From Lutimaribacter saemankumensis (GTDB lineage Bacteria; Pseudomonadota; Alphaproteobacteria; Rhodobacterales; Rhodobacteraceae), in contig NZ_FNEB01000001.1 of NCBI RefSeq assembly GCF_900100005.1, positions 558,001 to 622,000 on the forward strand: a stretch of DNA of 64,000 nt, read 5' to 3'. The position numbers were made by a program, and so were the translations under genes. Under the pieces are notes generated by a model that saw nothing but the letters and a program-made list of their open reading frames with translations, was not told where the DNA came from and ran no database searches. Positions 52,990 to 62,464 of this stretch are shown here, piece after piece. Position 1 is the stretch's first letter. Every line of letters starts with the position of its first letter.

Positions 52990-54330
52990 ATGAACCTACA
53001 TTACAGCGACACCCGCAAGATCGACCCGACCCGCGGCGCACGGCTGGGCGACAACACGCCCAACGATGCGAACCGGGTGGAAATCGGGCCGACGCGGCTG
53101 GCCTTCGCCGAATGGGCGGCCGCGGGGCTGGAACTGCCCGACCTGCAGGAAATGCGCCGTTACCGATGGGACAGGCTGACGCGCCACGTGGTCGAGCGCG
53201 GCTATGCGGGCCTGTTGATGTTCGACCCGCTCAACATCCGCTACGCCACCGACAGCACCAACATGCAGCTTTGGAACACCCACAACCCGTTCCGTGCGGT
53301 GCTGCTGTGCGCCGATGGCTACATGGTGATCTGGGACTACAAGAACTCGCCCTTCCTGAGCGAATTCAACCCGCTCGTGCGCGAGGCGCGTTCGGGCGCG
53401 GACCTGTTCTATTTCGATCGCGGCGACAAGGTGGACGTGGCCGCCGACGTCTTTTCCAATGAGGTGCGCGCCCTGCTGGCCGAACACGCCCCCGGCAACA
53501 AGCGGCTGGCCGTGGACAAGATCATGCTGCACGGGCTGCGCGCGCTCGAGGCGCAGGGCTTCGAGGTGATGGAAGGCGAGGAAGTCACCGAAAAGGCGCG
53601 CTCCGTCAAAGGCCCGGACGAGATCCGGGCGATGCGCTGTTCTGTCCATGCCTGCGAGGTGGCCTGCGCCGAAATGGAGAAATTCGCGCGCGGAAACGTG
53701 CCCGGCGGCACCGTCAGCGAGGATGACATCTGGGCCGTGCTGCACGCCGAAAACATCCGCCGCGGTGGCGAATGGATCGAAACCCGCCTGCTGACATCGG
53801 GGCCCCGGACGAACCCATGGTTCCAGGAATGCGGGGCCCGCATCGTGCAGAACAACGAAATCGTCGCCTTCGACACCGATCTTGTGGGCAGCTACGGCAT
53901 CTGCACCGATATCAGCCGCACCTGGTGGATCGGCGACCGCCCCCCGCGCCCCGACATGATCGAGGCGATGCAACACGCCCACGAACACATCATGACCAAC
54001 ATGCAGATGCTGCGTCCGGGCGTCACCATCCCCGAACTATCGGCCAACACCCATGTTCTGCGCGAAAAATACCAGGCGCAGAAATACGGCTGCCTGATGC
54101 ATGGCGTGGGACTGTGCGATGAATGGCCCCTTGTGGCCTATCCCGATCATGCGGTGCCCGGCAGTTTCGACTATGCGCTGGAACCGGGCATGGTGCTCTG
54201 CGTCGAGGCGCTGGTCGGCGAGGTCGGCGGCGATTTCTCGATCAAGCTGGAAGACCAGGTGCTGATCACCGAAACCGGGTTCGAGAACCTTACGAAATAT
54301 CCGTTCGATGCGGCGCTGATGGGGAACTGA
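52990..54330 (+). CDS. dddP: DMSP lyase DddP (M24 metallopeptidase fold)
   Basis: This 446-residue protein closely follows roseobacter DddP, which cleaves dimethylsulfoniopropionate to dimethyl sulfide and acrylate. The N-terminus [20 protein letters not shown] and [20 protein letters not shown] are typical. The metal ligands and catalytic residues reported for RlDddP are found at the same positions: Asp295, Asp297, Asp307, His371, Glu406, Glu421 and Asp377. This alignment distinguishes it from ordinary M24 prolidases. A GTGGAGGACC site precedes the ATG. No other DMSP gene (dmdA, dddL, dddQ) is in the window. Confidence 0.92.
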   Translation: MNLHYSDTRKIDPTRGARLGDNTPNDANRVEIGPTRLAFAEWAAAGLELPDLQEMRRYRWDRLTRHVVERGYAGLLMFDPLNIRYATDSTNMQLWNTHNPFRAVLLCADGYMVIWDYKNSPFLSEFNPLVREARSGADLFYFDRGDKVDVAADVFSNEVRALLAEHAPGNKRLAVDKIMLHGLRALEAQGFEVMEGEEVTEKARSVKGPDEIRAMRCSVHACEVACAEMEKFARGNVPGGTVSEDDIWAVLHAENIRRGGEWIETRLLTSGPRTNPWFQECGARIVQNNEIVAFDTDLVGSYGICTDISRTWWIGDRPPRPDMIEAMQHAHEHIMTNMQMLRPGVTIPELSANTHVLREKYQAQKYGCLMHGVGLCDEWPLVAYPDHAVPGSFDYALEPGMVLCVEALVGEVGGDFSIKLEDQVLITETGFENLTKYPFDAALMGN

Positions 54331-54550
54331 CGCGCTCGCCGGGCAGATCGGCCGCGCGCATCCTGTTCAGCAATCCCGGCAGAACGTCCTCGCGTATCAC
54401 CGCGTCCAACGCGGCCCTTTGCACCTTTGTCACTTTTGCGCAGGCCAGCGTCTGACCGGCCATTTTTCCTGCGCTAGGTTGCGGCGCCAGCGGATCGTGC
54501 CGGGCAACGGGCTGAAAGCCGGTCGGAATGTGCTGGTCGGTTGGCGACAT
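54290..54550 (-). CDS. small hypothetical protein convergent with dddP
   Basis: This 86-residue ORF starts MSPTDQHIPTGFQPVARHDP and contains CAKVTKVQRAALDAVIREDV. An AAAGGA site lies about 9 nt before the ATG. Its 3' end overlaps the dddP stop by about 40 bp. No family is recognised. It is the only plausible gene in the 54331-54758 interval, where nothing else is seen except the ribosome site of the next gene. Confidence 0.4.
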   Translation of the reverse strand: MSPTDQHIPTGFQPVARHDPLAPQPSAGKMAGQTLACAKVTKVQRAALDAVIREDVLPGLLNRMRAADLPGERVSSPSAPHRTDIS

Positions 54551-54758
54551 GGCGCCTATCCTTTCGGGGACAGGCAGTGGAAATGCGCGTTGGAGTCACG
54601 GTGGCAGCCCCCCCGATACCCGCCTTGATCGAGACCACACCCGGATTTTCACGAAACTTGACCGCCTTTCACCAAGGCGTGACGCCGCTGTCACATGGGT
54701 TGCGCCACGTCGGCTGACGGCACACCCTTCGGTATGCGCGCAGAATGAAAGGACCATC

Positions 54759-55970
54759 ATGCCCAGTGAACGGATCGGCTTTCCCGGCCATGACGGCCAG
54801 ACTCTTGCGGCCCGGCTGGACCTGCCCGACGGCCCGCACCTTGCCACCGCGGTGTTTGCGCATTGCTTTACCTGCGGCAAGGACATTCCAGCCGCGCGCC
54901 GGATCAGTGCGCGTCTTGCAGCGATGGGAATCGCGGTGCTTCGGTTCGACTTCACCGGGCTGGGCCATAGCGGTGGGGAATTCGCCAACACGTCGTTCCT
55001 GTCCAACGTGAAGGACATCGAAAAGGCGGCGGATTACCTGGCCGGGCGGGGTATGGCGCCGACGCTGCTGATCGGTCACAGCCTGGGCGGTGCCGCGGTG
55101 ATCCGGGCGGCCGGTGCCATCCCCGGTATCCGCGCGGTTGCGACCCTGGGGGCACCGCATGATCCCGGCCACGTGCTCCGGCATCTTGATGACGCGCTGC
55201 CCGAAATCCGGCGGCATGGTCAGGCGCGGGTCGATCTGGGCGGCCGCCCCTTCACCATCGGCGAGGATTTCGTGCAGGACGTATCGACCGCGAAACTCGA
55301 CGATGCGCTGGCGGGCATGAAGGCCGCCCTGCTGGTGATGCACGCGCCGCGCGACAGCGTTGTTGGCATCGACAACGCGACGCAGATCTTTGCGGCCAAG
55401 AAGCATCCCAAAAGCTTTGTCACGCTGGACGCGGCCGACCATCTGATCACGAACCCCGCCGACGCCGAATACGCAGCCGAGGTGATCGCCGCCTGGGCGG
55501 GCCGGTACCTGGACCTCAAGCCGCCCGCCCCGCCACCCGGCGCGCCCGAAGGCATCGTGCGCGTGTCCGAGGCCGACCCCAAGGGCTTTCTCCAGGATGT
55601 GCAGGACGGTCCGCATCACCACGCGCTGGCCGATGAGCCTGCGGCCTATGGCGGCACCAACCGCGGCATGTCGCCCTACGGGTTCCTTGCGGCGGGGCTC
55701 GGGGCTTGCACGTCGATGACGATCCGCATGTATGCAAGACGCAAGGGCTGGCCATTGGTGCATGTCTCCGTCGATGTGAGCCACGACAAGGTGCACGCAC
55801 AGGATGCCGCGACACGCGGCACCGACAAGGTCGACCTGTTCACCCGGCGGATCACGCTCGAAGGTGATCTGGACGAAGCGCAGCGGGCGCGGCTGCTGGA
55901 AATCGCGGACCGCTGCCCGGTGCATCGCACGTTGGAACGCAGCGCAAAGGTTCAGACCGAACTGGCCTGA
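54759..55970 (+). CDS. alpha/beta hydrolase fused to OsmC domain
   Basis: This 403-residue protein has an N-terminal alpha/beta hydrolase (about residues 1-250; nucleophile in LLIGHSLGGAAVIRAAGA) and a C-terminal OsmC-type peroxiredoxin (about 265-403). The OsmC cysteines lie in AAGLGACTSMTIRMYARRKG and IADRCPVHRTLERSAKVQ. Such fusions are known in proteobacteria and probably combine peroxide reduction with an esterase function. A GAAAGGACC site precedes the ATG. Confidence 0.9.
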   Translation: MPSERIGFPGHDGQTLAARLDLPDGPHLATAVFAHCFTCGKDIPAARRISARLAAMGIAVLRFDFTGLGHSGGEFANTSFLSNVKDIEKAADYLAGRGMAPTLLIGHSLGGAAVIRAAGAIPGIRAVATLGAPHDPGHVLRHLDDALPEIRRHGQARVDLGGRPFTIGEDFVQDVSTAKLDDALAGMKAALLVMHAPRDSVVGIDNATQIFAAKKHPKSFVTLDAADHLITNPADAEYAAEVIAAWAGRYLDLKPPAPPPGAPEGIVRVSEADPKGFLQDVQDGPHHHALADEPAAYGGTNRGMSPYGFLAAGLGACTSMTIRMYARRKGWPLVHVSVDVSHDKVHAQDAATRGTDKVDLFTRRITLEGDLDEAQRARLLEIADRCPVHRTLERSAKVQTELA

Positions 55971-56005
55971 AACCGCGCGACAGATGGCTGAAACCGCGCG
56001 GTTTT
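55970..56005 (+). terminator. hairpin overlapping the stop of the OsmC fusion gene
   Basis: AAACCGCGCG and CGCGCGGTTT can form a 10-bp stem, followed by only a short T run. The right arm is itself part of the palindrome AAACCGCGCGGTTT. A weak terminator is likely. Confidence 0.55.
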
Positions 56006-56151
56006 CGCCCGGTCCTATCCGAATGGGCATGGTCATCTCCAACTGCGCCGAACCTCTCACCCTTTGCCCGGCCGCCGCCGTATAGCGTATCGAACTGGTG
56101 CAGCTTAAGGTTTAACCCGGGTGGGGGCGCCCCGCTGACCGGAGCGCCCCG

Positions 56152-57882
56152 ATGGTTTCCTTGCTGGCAACCGCAACACATGAGCAGGCTTTCAGCGCCG
56201 CGCATTTCGGCGGCAACATCCTGGCGCATCGTGACGGTCTGGGCGAGGACGGGACATATGACGAGGCGGTCGACAGGCTGGGCATCGAAACGATCCGCTA
56301 TCCCGGCGGGTCGCTGACCGAACGCTATTTCGACCTGTCCGATCCCGACCGCACCAGCGCACAGCACTATTCGGCGGACGCGATGATCGGGCTTTTGCCG
56401 TTTTCCGAGTTCATGGAATTCGCCGAGGCAACGGGCCGCGCCGCCCTGATCGTTCTGCCGACGCGCACCGCGCTGAGCGAAACGAGCGACGGCAACGGCG
56501 ACCGGTTCGCCGAAATTGACGAGGATACTCTGCGCGGCTTCATCCGCGACACGCTGGACGGGGTATATGGCCGCCCGGAGATCAAGGGATTCGAGATCGG
56601 CAACGAATACTGGGACAGCGGCGAGATGAGCTCGGTCGAATATGGCCGTGTCGCCAGTGAGATGGCCACCATCATTCATGACGAGATCACCACACATCCC
56701 GAATACGAAACCCGGTTCCAGGACACCGACATCCTGGTGCAGATGGGCATGAATTACGGTCATGGCAGCCTCGACGGGCTGTATGACGGCCCCGCCGAGG
56801 ACCAACTGGCGCAGTTCATGGCGGATTACGACCTTAAGGCCCAAGGCGATTTCATCTATGCCAACGGCGAGGTCGCGTGGCCGCACCTTTCGAACCACCT
56901 CGTGATGCGCGAATTCGATACGGATGCCGAGAAGGACGCCATCGACGGCGTCGTGGCGCATGTCTATTCGCGCGGCGAGGACGCCACCGCAAGCCGGTAC
57001 TTTGCACTGAACACGCTGGACAGCACCTGGGGCGAAGTTCACCCCGACCTTGAAATCCATGTCACCGAATGGAACGTGCGCAACCGCGACCGCGACGAGG
57101 ACGAGGATTTCGGACTGGTGCAATCGCGCGAGATGATGGACGTGCTCGAAGCGATGTCCTCGGTCGATGCCGACAGCGCCTATGTCTACCCCGTGCAGCA
57201 GCGCTCGCCGGCCAGCCTTGCAGGCGACGAGGACGATCCGCAGGAAAAGACCGCCGGGGTGTTCTTCAGCATGCTGAACGAAACCCTCCCCGGCCTGCGC
57301 CCGGTCGTGCTGGACGGCGCCGAGGGCCGCGAAACCGAGCTGGCGACCGAACACGCGGACATTCACGCCTTCGCAGGTGGTGACCGGATGGCGTTCTACG
57401 TCTTTTCGACCGAGAACGAAGGCAGCCACGTAACCGAATTCGACGCCAGCGCACTGTTCACCGGCTTCGACACGATCGAGGTGGAAAAGCTGGGTGTGGC
57501 GTCAGGCGACGCACCGGGCAGCGCGAACGCCACGCCCGAGCACACGGTCGTACCCGCGGACGAGGTTTTCGCGGACGGCACCTTTCGGTTGGCGCTGGGC
57601 GCGCGGGAAATCATGCAGGTCACGTTGAAAGGCGTCGCATTTTCCGGCGATCTTTCCGCCTGGCTGCAGGATGACACACAAGCGGTCCCTGCCCCGGCGG
57701 AGGATGCCGCGATTGCAGACCCCGAATCCCTGCCCCTGACCGATGGCGATACCCCGACGATCGAAGCCATCGCCGCCGCACAGGAGCGCGAAGCGGCCGA
57801 CCAGGACGACGACGACGCCAACCCGCTGGTCGAGTTCCTGAGCAACCTGGGGCTTTTTCCGTTCATTCTGCTCGGCATTTGA
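56152..57882 (+). CDS. glycosidase-like TIM-barrel protein of unknown specificity
   Basis: This 576-residue protein has clan GH-A-like features: IRYPGGSLTERYFDL near the N-terminus, a putative acid/base Glu152 in GFEIGNEYWDSGE and a putative nucleophile Glu306 in IHVTEWNVRN. A second, beta-rich region follows residue 390 (DRMAFYVFSTENEGSH). The C-terminus is acidic, then ends in a hydrophobic tail (LVEFLSNLGLFPFILLGI). No N-terminal signal peptide is seen, so export, if any, could be by a type I system. Specificity and family are unknown. Confidence 0.65.
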   Translation: MVSLLATATHEQAFSAAHFGGNILAHRDGLGEDGTYDEAVDRLGIETIRYPGGSLTERYFDLSDPDRTSAQHYSADAMIGLLPFSEFMEFAEATGRAALIVLPTRTALSETSDGNGDRFAEIDEDTLRGFIRDTLDGVYGRPEIKGFEIGNEYWDSGEMSSVEYGRVASEMATIIHDEITTHPEYETRFQDTDILVQMGMNYGHGSLDGLYDGPAEDQLAQFMADYDLKAQGDFIYANGEVAWPHLSNHLVMREFDTDAEKDAIDGVVAHVYSRGEDATASRYFALNTLDSTWGEVHPDLEIHVTEWNVRNRDRDEDEDFGLVQSREMMDVLEAMSSVDADSAYVYPVQQRSPASLAGDEDDPQEKTAGVFFSMLNETLPGLRPVVLDGAEGRETELATEHADIHAFAGGDRMAFYVFSTENEGSHVTEFDASALFTGFDTIEVEKLGVASGDAPGSANATPEHTVVPADEVFADGTFRLALGAREIMQVTLKGVAFSGDLSAWLQDDTQAVPAPAEDAAIADPESLPLTDGDTPTIEAIAAAQEREAADQDDDDANPLVEFLSNLGLFPFILLGI

Positions 57883-57982
57883 CCGCGTCATTGCGCGCAG
57901 GCCCGACCTGCCGCCTTGCCCCGGCCCGGCACCGGCGTTAAGACGCGGGCGCACGCAACGAGCAACGAAAAAGGCTGCCGCC

Positions 57983-59290
57983 ATGATCCCCCGCTATTCC
58001 CGTCCCGACATGACCGCCATCTGGGAACCCGCAACGAAGTTCCGCATCTGGTACGAGATCGAGGCCCATGCCTGCGACGCGATGGCCGAACTGGGCGTGA
58101 TCCCCAAGGAAAACGCCGAAGCCGTCTGGAAAGCCAAGGACGTGGAATTCGACGTGGCCCGTATCGACGAGATCGAGGCCGTGACCAAGCATGACGTGAT
58201 CGCGTTCCTGACCCACCTGGCCGAACATGTGGGCAGCGACGAGGCGCGTTTCGTGCACCAGGGCATGACCAGCTCGGACGTTCTGGACACCACGTTCAAC
58301 ATCCAGCTGACACGCGCCGCCGACATCCTGCTGGTCGACATGGACAACCTGCTGGACGCCCTGAAGCGCCGCGCGTTCGAGCACAAGATGACCGTCCGCA
58401 TCGGCCGCAGCCACGGCATCCACGCGGAACCCACGACCATGGGCCTGACATTCGCCCGCTTCTACGCCGAGATGGACCGCAACCGCCTGCGCCTGCAACT
58501 GGCGCGCGAGGAAATCGCCACCGGTGCGATTTCGGGCGCGGTGGGAACCTTCGCCAATATCGACCCGCAGGTCGAGGCGCATGTCTGTTCGATGATGGGC
58601 CTCAAGCCCGAGCCGATCAGCACCCAGGTGATCCCGCGCGACCGCCACGCGATGTTCTTTGCCACGCTGGGCGTGATCGCTTCGTCGATCGAGAATATCG
58701 CGATCGAGGTGCGCCACATGCAGCGCACCGAGGTGCTGGAAGCGGAAGAGTTCTTTTCCAAGGGTCAGAAAGGCAGCTCGGCCATGCCGCACAAGCGCAA
58801 CCCGGTTCTGACCGAAAACCTGACCGGCCTTGCCCGGCTGGTGCGCATGTCGGTCATCCCGGCGATGGAGAACGTGGCGCTCTGGCACGAGCGCGACATC
58901 TCGCACAGCTCGGTCGAGCGCGGCATCGGCCCGGACACCACCGTGACGCTGGATTTCGCCCTGAACCGCCTTGCGCAGGTGGTGGACAAGCTGGTGATCT
59001 ATCCCGACAACATGCTGGCCAACATGAACAAGTTCCGCGGCCTGGTGATGAGCCAGCGGGTGTTGCTGGCCCTGACGCAGGCCGGGGTCAGCCGCGAAGA
59101 CGCCTATCGGCTGGTGCAGCGCAACGCGATGAAGGTCTGGGAAGAAGGCAAGGACTTCAAGACCGAGCTGCTGGGCGATCCCGAAGTGACCGCGGCGCTG
59201 AGCCCCGAAGAAATCGAAGAGAAATTCGACCTCGGCTATCACACCAAGCATGTGGACACGATCTTTACCCGGGTCTTCGGCGAATGCTGA
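57983..59290 (+). CDS. purB: adenylosuccinate lyase
   Basis: This 435-residue enzyme acts twice in purine synthesis, releasing fumarate from SAICAR and adenylosuccinate. It begins MIPRYSRPDMTAIWEPATKF and contains FVHQGMTSSDVLDTTFNIQL and the fumarase-superfamily signature KGQKGSSAMPHKRNPVLTEN. The length is normal. It is followed by a weak hairpin and the small cysteine peptide gene. Confidence 0.97.
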   Translation: MIPRYSRPDMTAIWEPATKFRIWYEIEAHACDAMAELGVIPKENAEAVWKAKDVEFDVARIDEIEAVTKHDVIAFLTHLAEHVGSDEARFVHQGMTSSDVLDTTFNIQLTRAADILLVDMDNLLDALKRRAFEHKMTVRIGRSHGIHAEPTTMGLTFARFYAEMDRNRLRLQLAREEIATGAISGAVGTFANIDPQVEAHVCSMMGLKPEPISTQVIPRDRHAMFFATLGVIASSIENIAIEVRHMQRTEVLEAEEFFSKGQKGSSAMPHKRNPVLTENLTGLARLVRMSVIPAMENVALWHERDISHSSVERGIGPDTTVTLDFALNRLAQVVDKLVIYPDNMLANMNKFRGLVMSQRVLLALTQAGVSREDAYRLVQRNAMKVWEEGKDFKTELLGDPEVTAALSPEEIEEKFDLGYHTKHVDTIFTRVFGEC

Positions 59291-59297
59291 ATTAACG

Positions 59298-59335
59298 TGC
59301 GCCCGCCTCTCAGGTGACGATGCGGGCGCATTCGG
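59298..59335 (+). terminator. possible terminator after purB
   Basis: TGCGCCCGC and GCGGGCGCA form a 9-bp stem with a 15-nt loop. The T content downstream is low, so it is a weak candidate. Confidence 0.4.
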
Positions 59336-59401
59336 CGTTTTGACCTAGGGCCGGGCCGTGCTACTCTCTTTCCCGTTGCAAACGCCAACAGGAGAGAACT
59401 C

Positions 59402-59560
59402 ATGAAGATCAAGACCACAATCGCCGCGCTGGCCCTGATCACGTTGCCGGCCCTGGCATCGGCCATGTGCGCCGACAAGACCCATCAGGCCATGTCCTGC
59501 GCCGAAGGCACCGTCTGGGATGCCGGCAGCCAGGCCTGCGTCGCGCAGATCAATAGCTGA
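59402..59560 (+). CDS. small exported cysteine-containing peptide
   Basis: This 52-residue product has a signal peptide (MKIKTTIAALALITLPALAS) and a short mature part with three cysteines (MCADKTHQAMSCAEGTVWDA, then QACVAQINS). The pattern resembles small Rhodobacteraceae periplasmic peptides of unknown function. A GGAGAGAA site precedes the ATG. It is too short for standard ORF cutoffs. Confidence 0.68.
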   Translation: MKIKTTIAALALITLPALASAMCADKTHQAMSCAEGTVWDAGSQACVAQINS

Positions 59561-59628
59561 TCGGTAGGGCGAAAGGGTTTATTTACGCCTGAGCGGTTAT
59601 CTGGCCTCATCCGCCAGTAAGGACAGGC

Positions 59629-60695
59629 ATGACCCAACTGACGCCCATCACCAGACCGGTGCGCGCGCCCGAACCGCAAGCGCAGCACCTGACCCGCCGC
59701 CAGAAAGCGGCCATCGTGGTGCGTTTCCTTCTGCACGAAGGCGCGCCACTTTCCTTGTCCGACATGCCCGAAGACCTGCAAGCCGCGCTGACCCAGCAGA
59801 TCGGACAGATGCGGCTGGTCGACCGCACGACGCTGGCGCAGGTCGTCGCCGAATTCGCCCAGGAACTCGAAGATATCGGGCTGAGCTTTCCGCGCGGTCT
59901 GCTTGGCGCGCTGAACGAACTCGACGGCAAGATCAGCGCCCAGACCGCCGCAAGGCTGCGGCGCGAGGCCGGGGTGCGGCAACTGGGCGATCCGTGGGAC
60001 AGATTGCGTGCGCTGGATGTGGAGGCCCTGCTTGAAATCGTCGGGCGCGAATCCACGGAAATCGCGGCGGTCGTTCTGTCAAAGCTCGACACACCCAAGG
60101 CGGCGACGCTTCTGGGCGCCCTGCCCGGCGAACAGGCCGGCACCTGACCTATGCCGTGTCACGAACCGACGCGATCACCCCCGACGCAGTGTACCGCATC
60201 GGCTTGTCGCTGGCAGCGCAACTGGACGACGTGCCGGCGCGGGCCTTTACCGACACCTCGGACAAGCGCTTGGGTGCGATCCTGAACCTGTCGCCTTCGA
60301 CAACGCGCGACGCGCTGCTGGAGGGCCTGGAAGAGCAGGACAGCGCCTTTGCCGAGCAGGTTCGCAAATCGATCTTCACCTTTGCCGACATCCCGGCCCG
60401 GATCGCCCCGGCAGATATCCCCCGCATCCTGCGCGAGGTCGACCAGCCCACGCTGGTCGTCGCCCTGCGCTTTGCGGCGGATAGCGGCGCCGCGGGGCAA
60501 ACCGTCGTGGACCACTTGCTGGGCAACATTTCCAAACGCATGGCCGAAGGTCTGCGCGAAGAAATGGCCGAGCTTGCCGCCATCAAGGAAAAACCCGGCG
60601 AAGAGGCGCAGAATGCCGTGATTGCCGCGATCCGATTGCTTGAAGATGCCGGCGAAATCGTGCTGCGCGTCCCCGAAGACCCCGAAGACAACTGA
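59629..60695 (+). pseudogene. FliG-like protein, disrupted by a one-base frameshift
   Basis: The first part (59629-60147, 172 codons) carries a FliG-type pattern (TRRQKAAIVVRFLLHEGAPL, STEIAAVVLSKLDTPKAATL) and stops after LPGEQAGT. In the next frame the sequence continues as HLTYAVSRTDAITPDAVYRI and a FliG C-terminal-like part (VRKSIFTFADIPARIAPADI). One extra base at about 60136-60141 would give a 355-codon gene, near normal FliG size. It could be a sequencing error or real decay. No other flagellar genes lie nearby. A GTG at 60156 could start the second part alone. Confidence 0.68.
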
Positions 60696-60771
60696 TCGCC
60701 GCAGCGCTGGACACCGGGCGCGCCCGGTCCTAAAGCAGGCGCATGAGCGCGCTTTCCGTTACGGTGTCGCG

Positions 60772-61647
60772 ATGATCCGCCTCGGCCAGACCGGGCAGGC
60801 CATCGCCCTGATGATCACCGCGATCTTCTTTTTCTCGGCGATGGACGCCACCGCCAAGGAACTGGCGCAGGTGACCGGGCCGGTGCCCGCCATCTGGGCG
60901 CGCTATGCCGGACAGGCCAGCATGGTCCTGATCCTCGTGGCCCCGCGGCTCAATACCATCGCGCGCACGCAATATCCCTGGCTGCAACTGGCGCGTTCGA
61001 TCTTTCTGATGTTCGGGACGACCTTTTTCTTCTTCGGGGTGGCCAATATCGGCCTGGCCGAGGCGACGGCGATCATGGATATCAACCCCGTGCTCATCAC
61101 GTTGGGCGCCGCGATTTTCCTGAATGAACGGATCGGGCTGCGACGGGCGCTGGGGATCGCGGCCTCGCTGGTTGGGGCGCTGATCATCATCCGGCCGGGC
61201 AGCGCGGTGTTTTCGCCCTACGCCATCCTGCCGCTGATGGCGGCACTCAGCTATTCGGCCTACAACATCACCACCCGCTTTGTCGGCCGCAACGAGAACC
61301 CCTGGACCTCGCTGCTGTATACCGCGCTGTTCGGCGCGGTGATCTTTACCGCCGTGGTGCCGTTCTACTGGCAGGATCCCGGCCTGAAAGGCTGGGTTCT
61401 GATGGGAATGATCGCGGTGTTCGGCACGCTGTCGCAGCTATGCCTGATCAAGGCGCTTGGGCTGGGCGAGGCCAGCATGCTGGCCCCCTTTGCCTATGCC
61501 GGGCTGATATTTGCGACGGTCTGGGGTGTGCTGTTCTTTGGCGAGTTCCCCGATATCTGGACCATCCTGGGGGCGGCGATCATCGTGGTTGCCGGCCTTT
61601 ACGTCTGGCACCGCGAGACATTCGGCAAATCTGCCAGACCCCGGTAA
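60772..61647 (+). CDS. DMT family transporter (EamA type)
   Basis: This 291-residue membrane protein has ten predicted helices in two EamA repeats: IALMITAIFFFSAMDATAKE and LAEATAIMDINPVLITLGAA in the first, FAYAGLIFATVWGVLFFGEF in the second. Such proteins export metabolites or amino acids; the substrate is unknown. The ATG at 60772 was chosen over open upstream codons. It converges with the DUF1223 gene. Confidence 0.88.
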   Translation: MIRLGQTGQAIALMITAIFFFSAMDATAKELAQVTGPVPAIWARYAGQASMVLILVAPRLNTIARTQYPWLQLARSIFLMFGTTFFFFGVANIGLAEATAIMDINPVLITLGAAIFLNERIGLRRALGIAASLVGALIIIRPGSAVFSPYAILPLMAALSYSAYNITTRFVGRNENPWTSLLYTALFGAVIFTAVVPFYWQDPGLKGWVLMGMIAVFGTLSQLCLIKALGLGEASMLAPFAYAGLIFATVWGVLFFGEFPDIWTILGAAIIVVAGLYVWHRETFGKSARPR

Positions 61648-61652
61648 CGCAG

Positions 61653-62354
61653 TCAGCGCAGGCGCGCCGCCGCCTCGATCAGGCCGGGCCCTTTTTTCTG
61701 GACCAGCACGACGGTCGGCATCTTGCCCGGGATATCCGCCTCGATCCGCAATGGCGCGGCGCCGTCCCATTCGCCCAGAACCGTCCATTCGCTGACGATA
61801 TTGGCATAGCTGATACGCTTGCCCGCGTTTTCGCCGCGCGTGATGTCCACGGTTTCCTCGGGGCGGTAGCGCACGAGATGCACCATCATCGGGCCGCTGA
61901 CAGCGCCCCGCGGCGCCAGTTCGATACGCATGCGGTCGTTGCCCAACCGCGTGACGCTGAGCGAAACGGAACGCGGGCGTTCGGAATGGGCGCGCACCAG
62001 TTCGGCGACGTCCATCGGGTGGTTGCCGACAACATGGTCGCCCCCGTCGATGATCATTTGCGGGGTGTAGACGCTGCGCCGGCCTGCCGCCACGGCATAG
62101 GCCTTTTGGCGGGCGGTGTTGCGCGGGCTGGCGAACTTGTCCTTCCAGCCGATGTAGTCCCAGTAATCCACGTGCAGCGCCAGGGCGATCACGTCGTCGC
62201 GCGCGGCAAGCTCGTGCATGAACTTGTCGGCGGGCGGACAGGACGAACACCCCTGCGAGGTGAAAAGCTCGACCACGACAGGCTGCGACTGTGCATGGGC
62301 CGGGACGCCCCAGGCAAGCAGAGTGGCCACGATCCAGGCGGTCAGGTTTCGCAT
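61653..62354 (-). CDS. exported DUF1223 thioredoxin-like protein
   Basis: This 233-residue protein has a signal peptide (RNLTAWIVATLLAWGVPAHA) and a DUF1223 thioredoxin-like domain. A CxxC motif lies in VVELFTSQGCSSCPPADKFM, with ALALHVDYWDYIGWKDKFAS next. DUF1223 proteins are periplasmic and of unknown role. An AAAGGACC site precedes the ATG. It is divergent from acnA, as is common in Rhodobacterales. Confidence 0.88.
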   Translation of the reverse strand: MRNLTAWIVATLLAWGVPAHAQSQPVVVELFTSQGCSSCPPADKFMHELAARDDVIALALHVDYWDYIGWKDKFASPRNTARQKAYAVAAGRRSVYTPQMIIDGGDHVVGNHPMDVAELVRAHSERPRSVSLSVTRLGNDRMRIELAPRGAVSGPMMVHLVRYRPEETVDITRGENAGKRISYANIVSEWTVLGEWDGAAPLRIEADIPGKMPTVVLVQKKGPGLIEAAARLR

Positions 62355-62464
62355 TTTCGGTCCTTTGTCTTTCGTGTCGCTGCCGACATTAGGCAAGCAG
62401 GACTGAAATAACCAATCAAGCCTTTGCGAGAGGCCGGTGAAGGCGATCTGGAAAAATTGTGTGC

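Noticed and set aside
52990-54330. Ordinary Xaa-Pro peptidase for the M24 gene
   Set aside because: The N-terminal region and all RlDddP active-site positions match DddP rather than prolidase.
55852-57429. 525-codon minus-strand frame over the glycosidase-like gene
   Set aside because: Antisense shadow; the plus-strand gene has motifs and normal codon use.
60700-60735. GC palindrome CCGGGCGCGCCCGG as terminator of the FliG-like gene
   Set aside because: No T run follows, so an intrinsic terminator is not supported.
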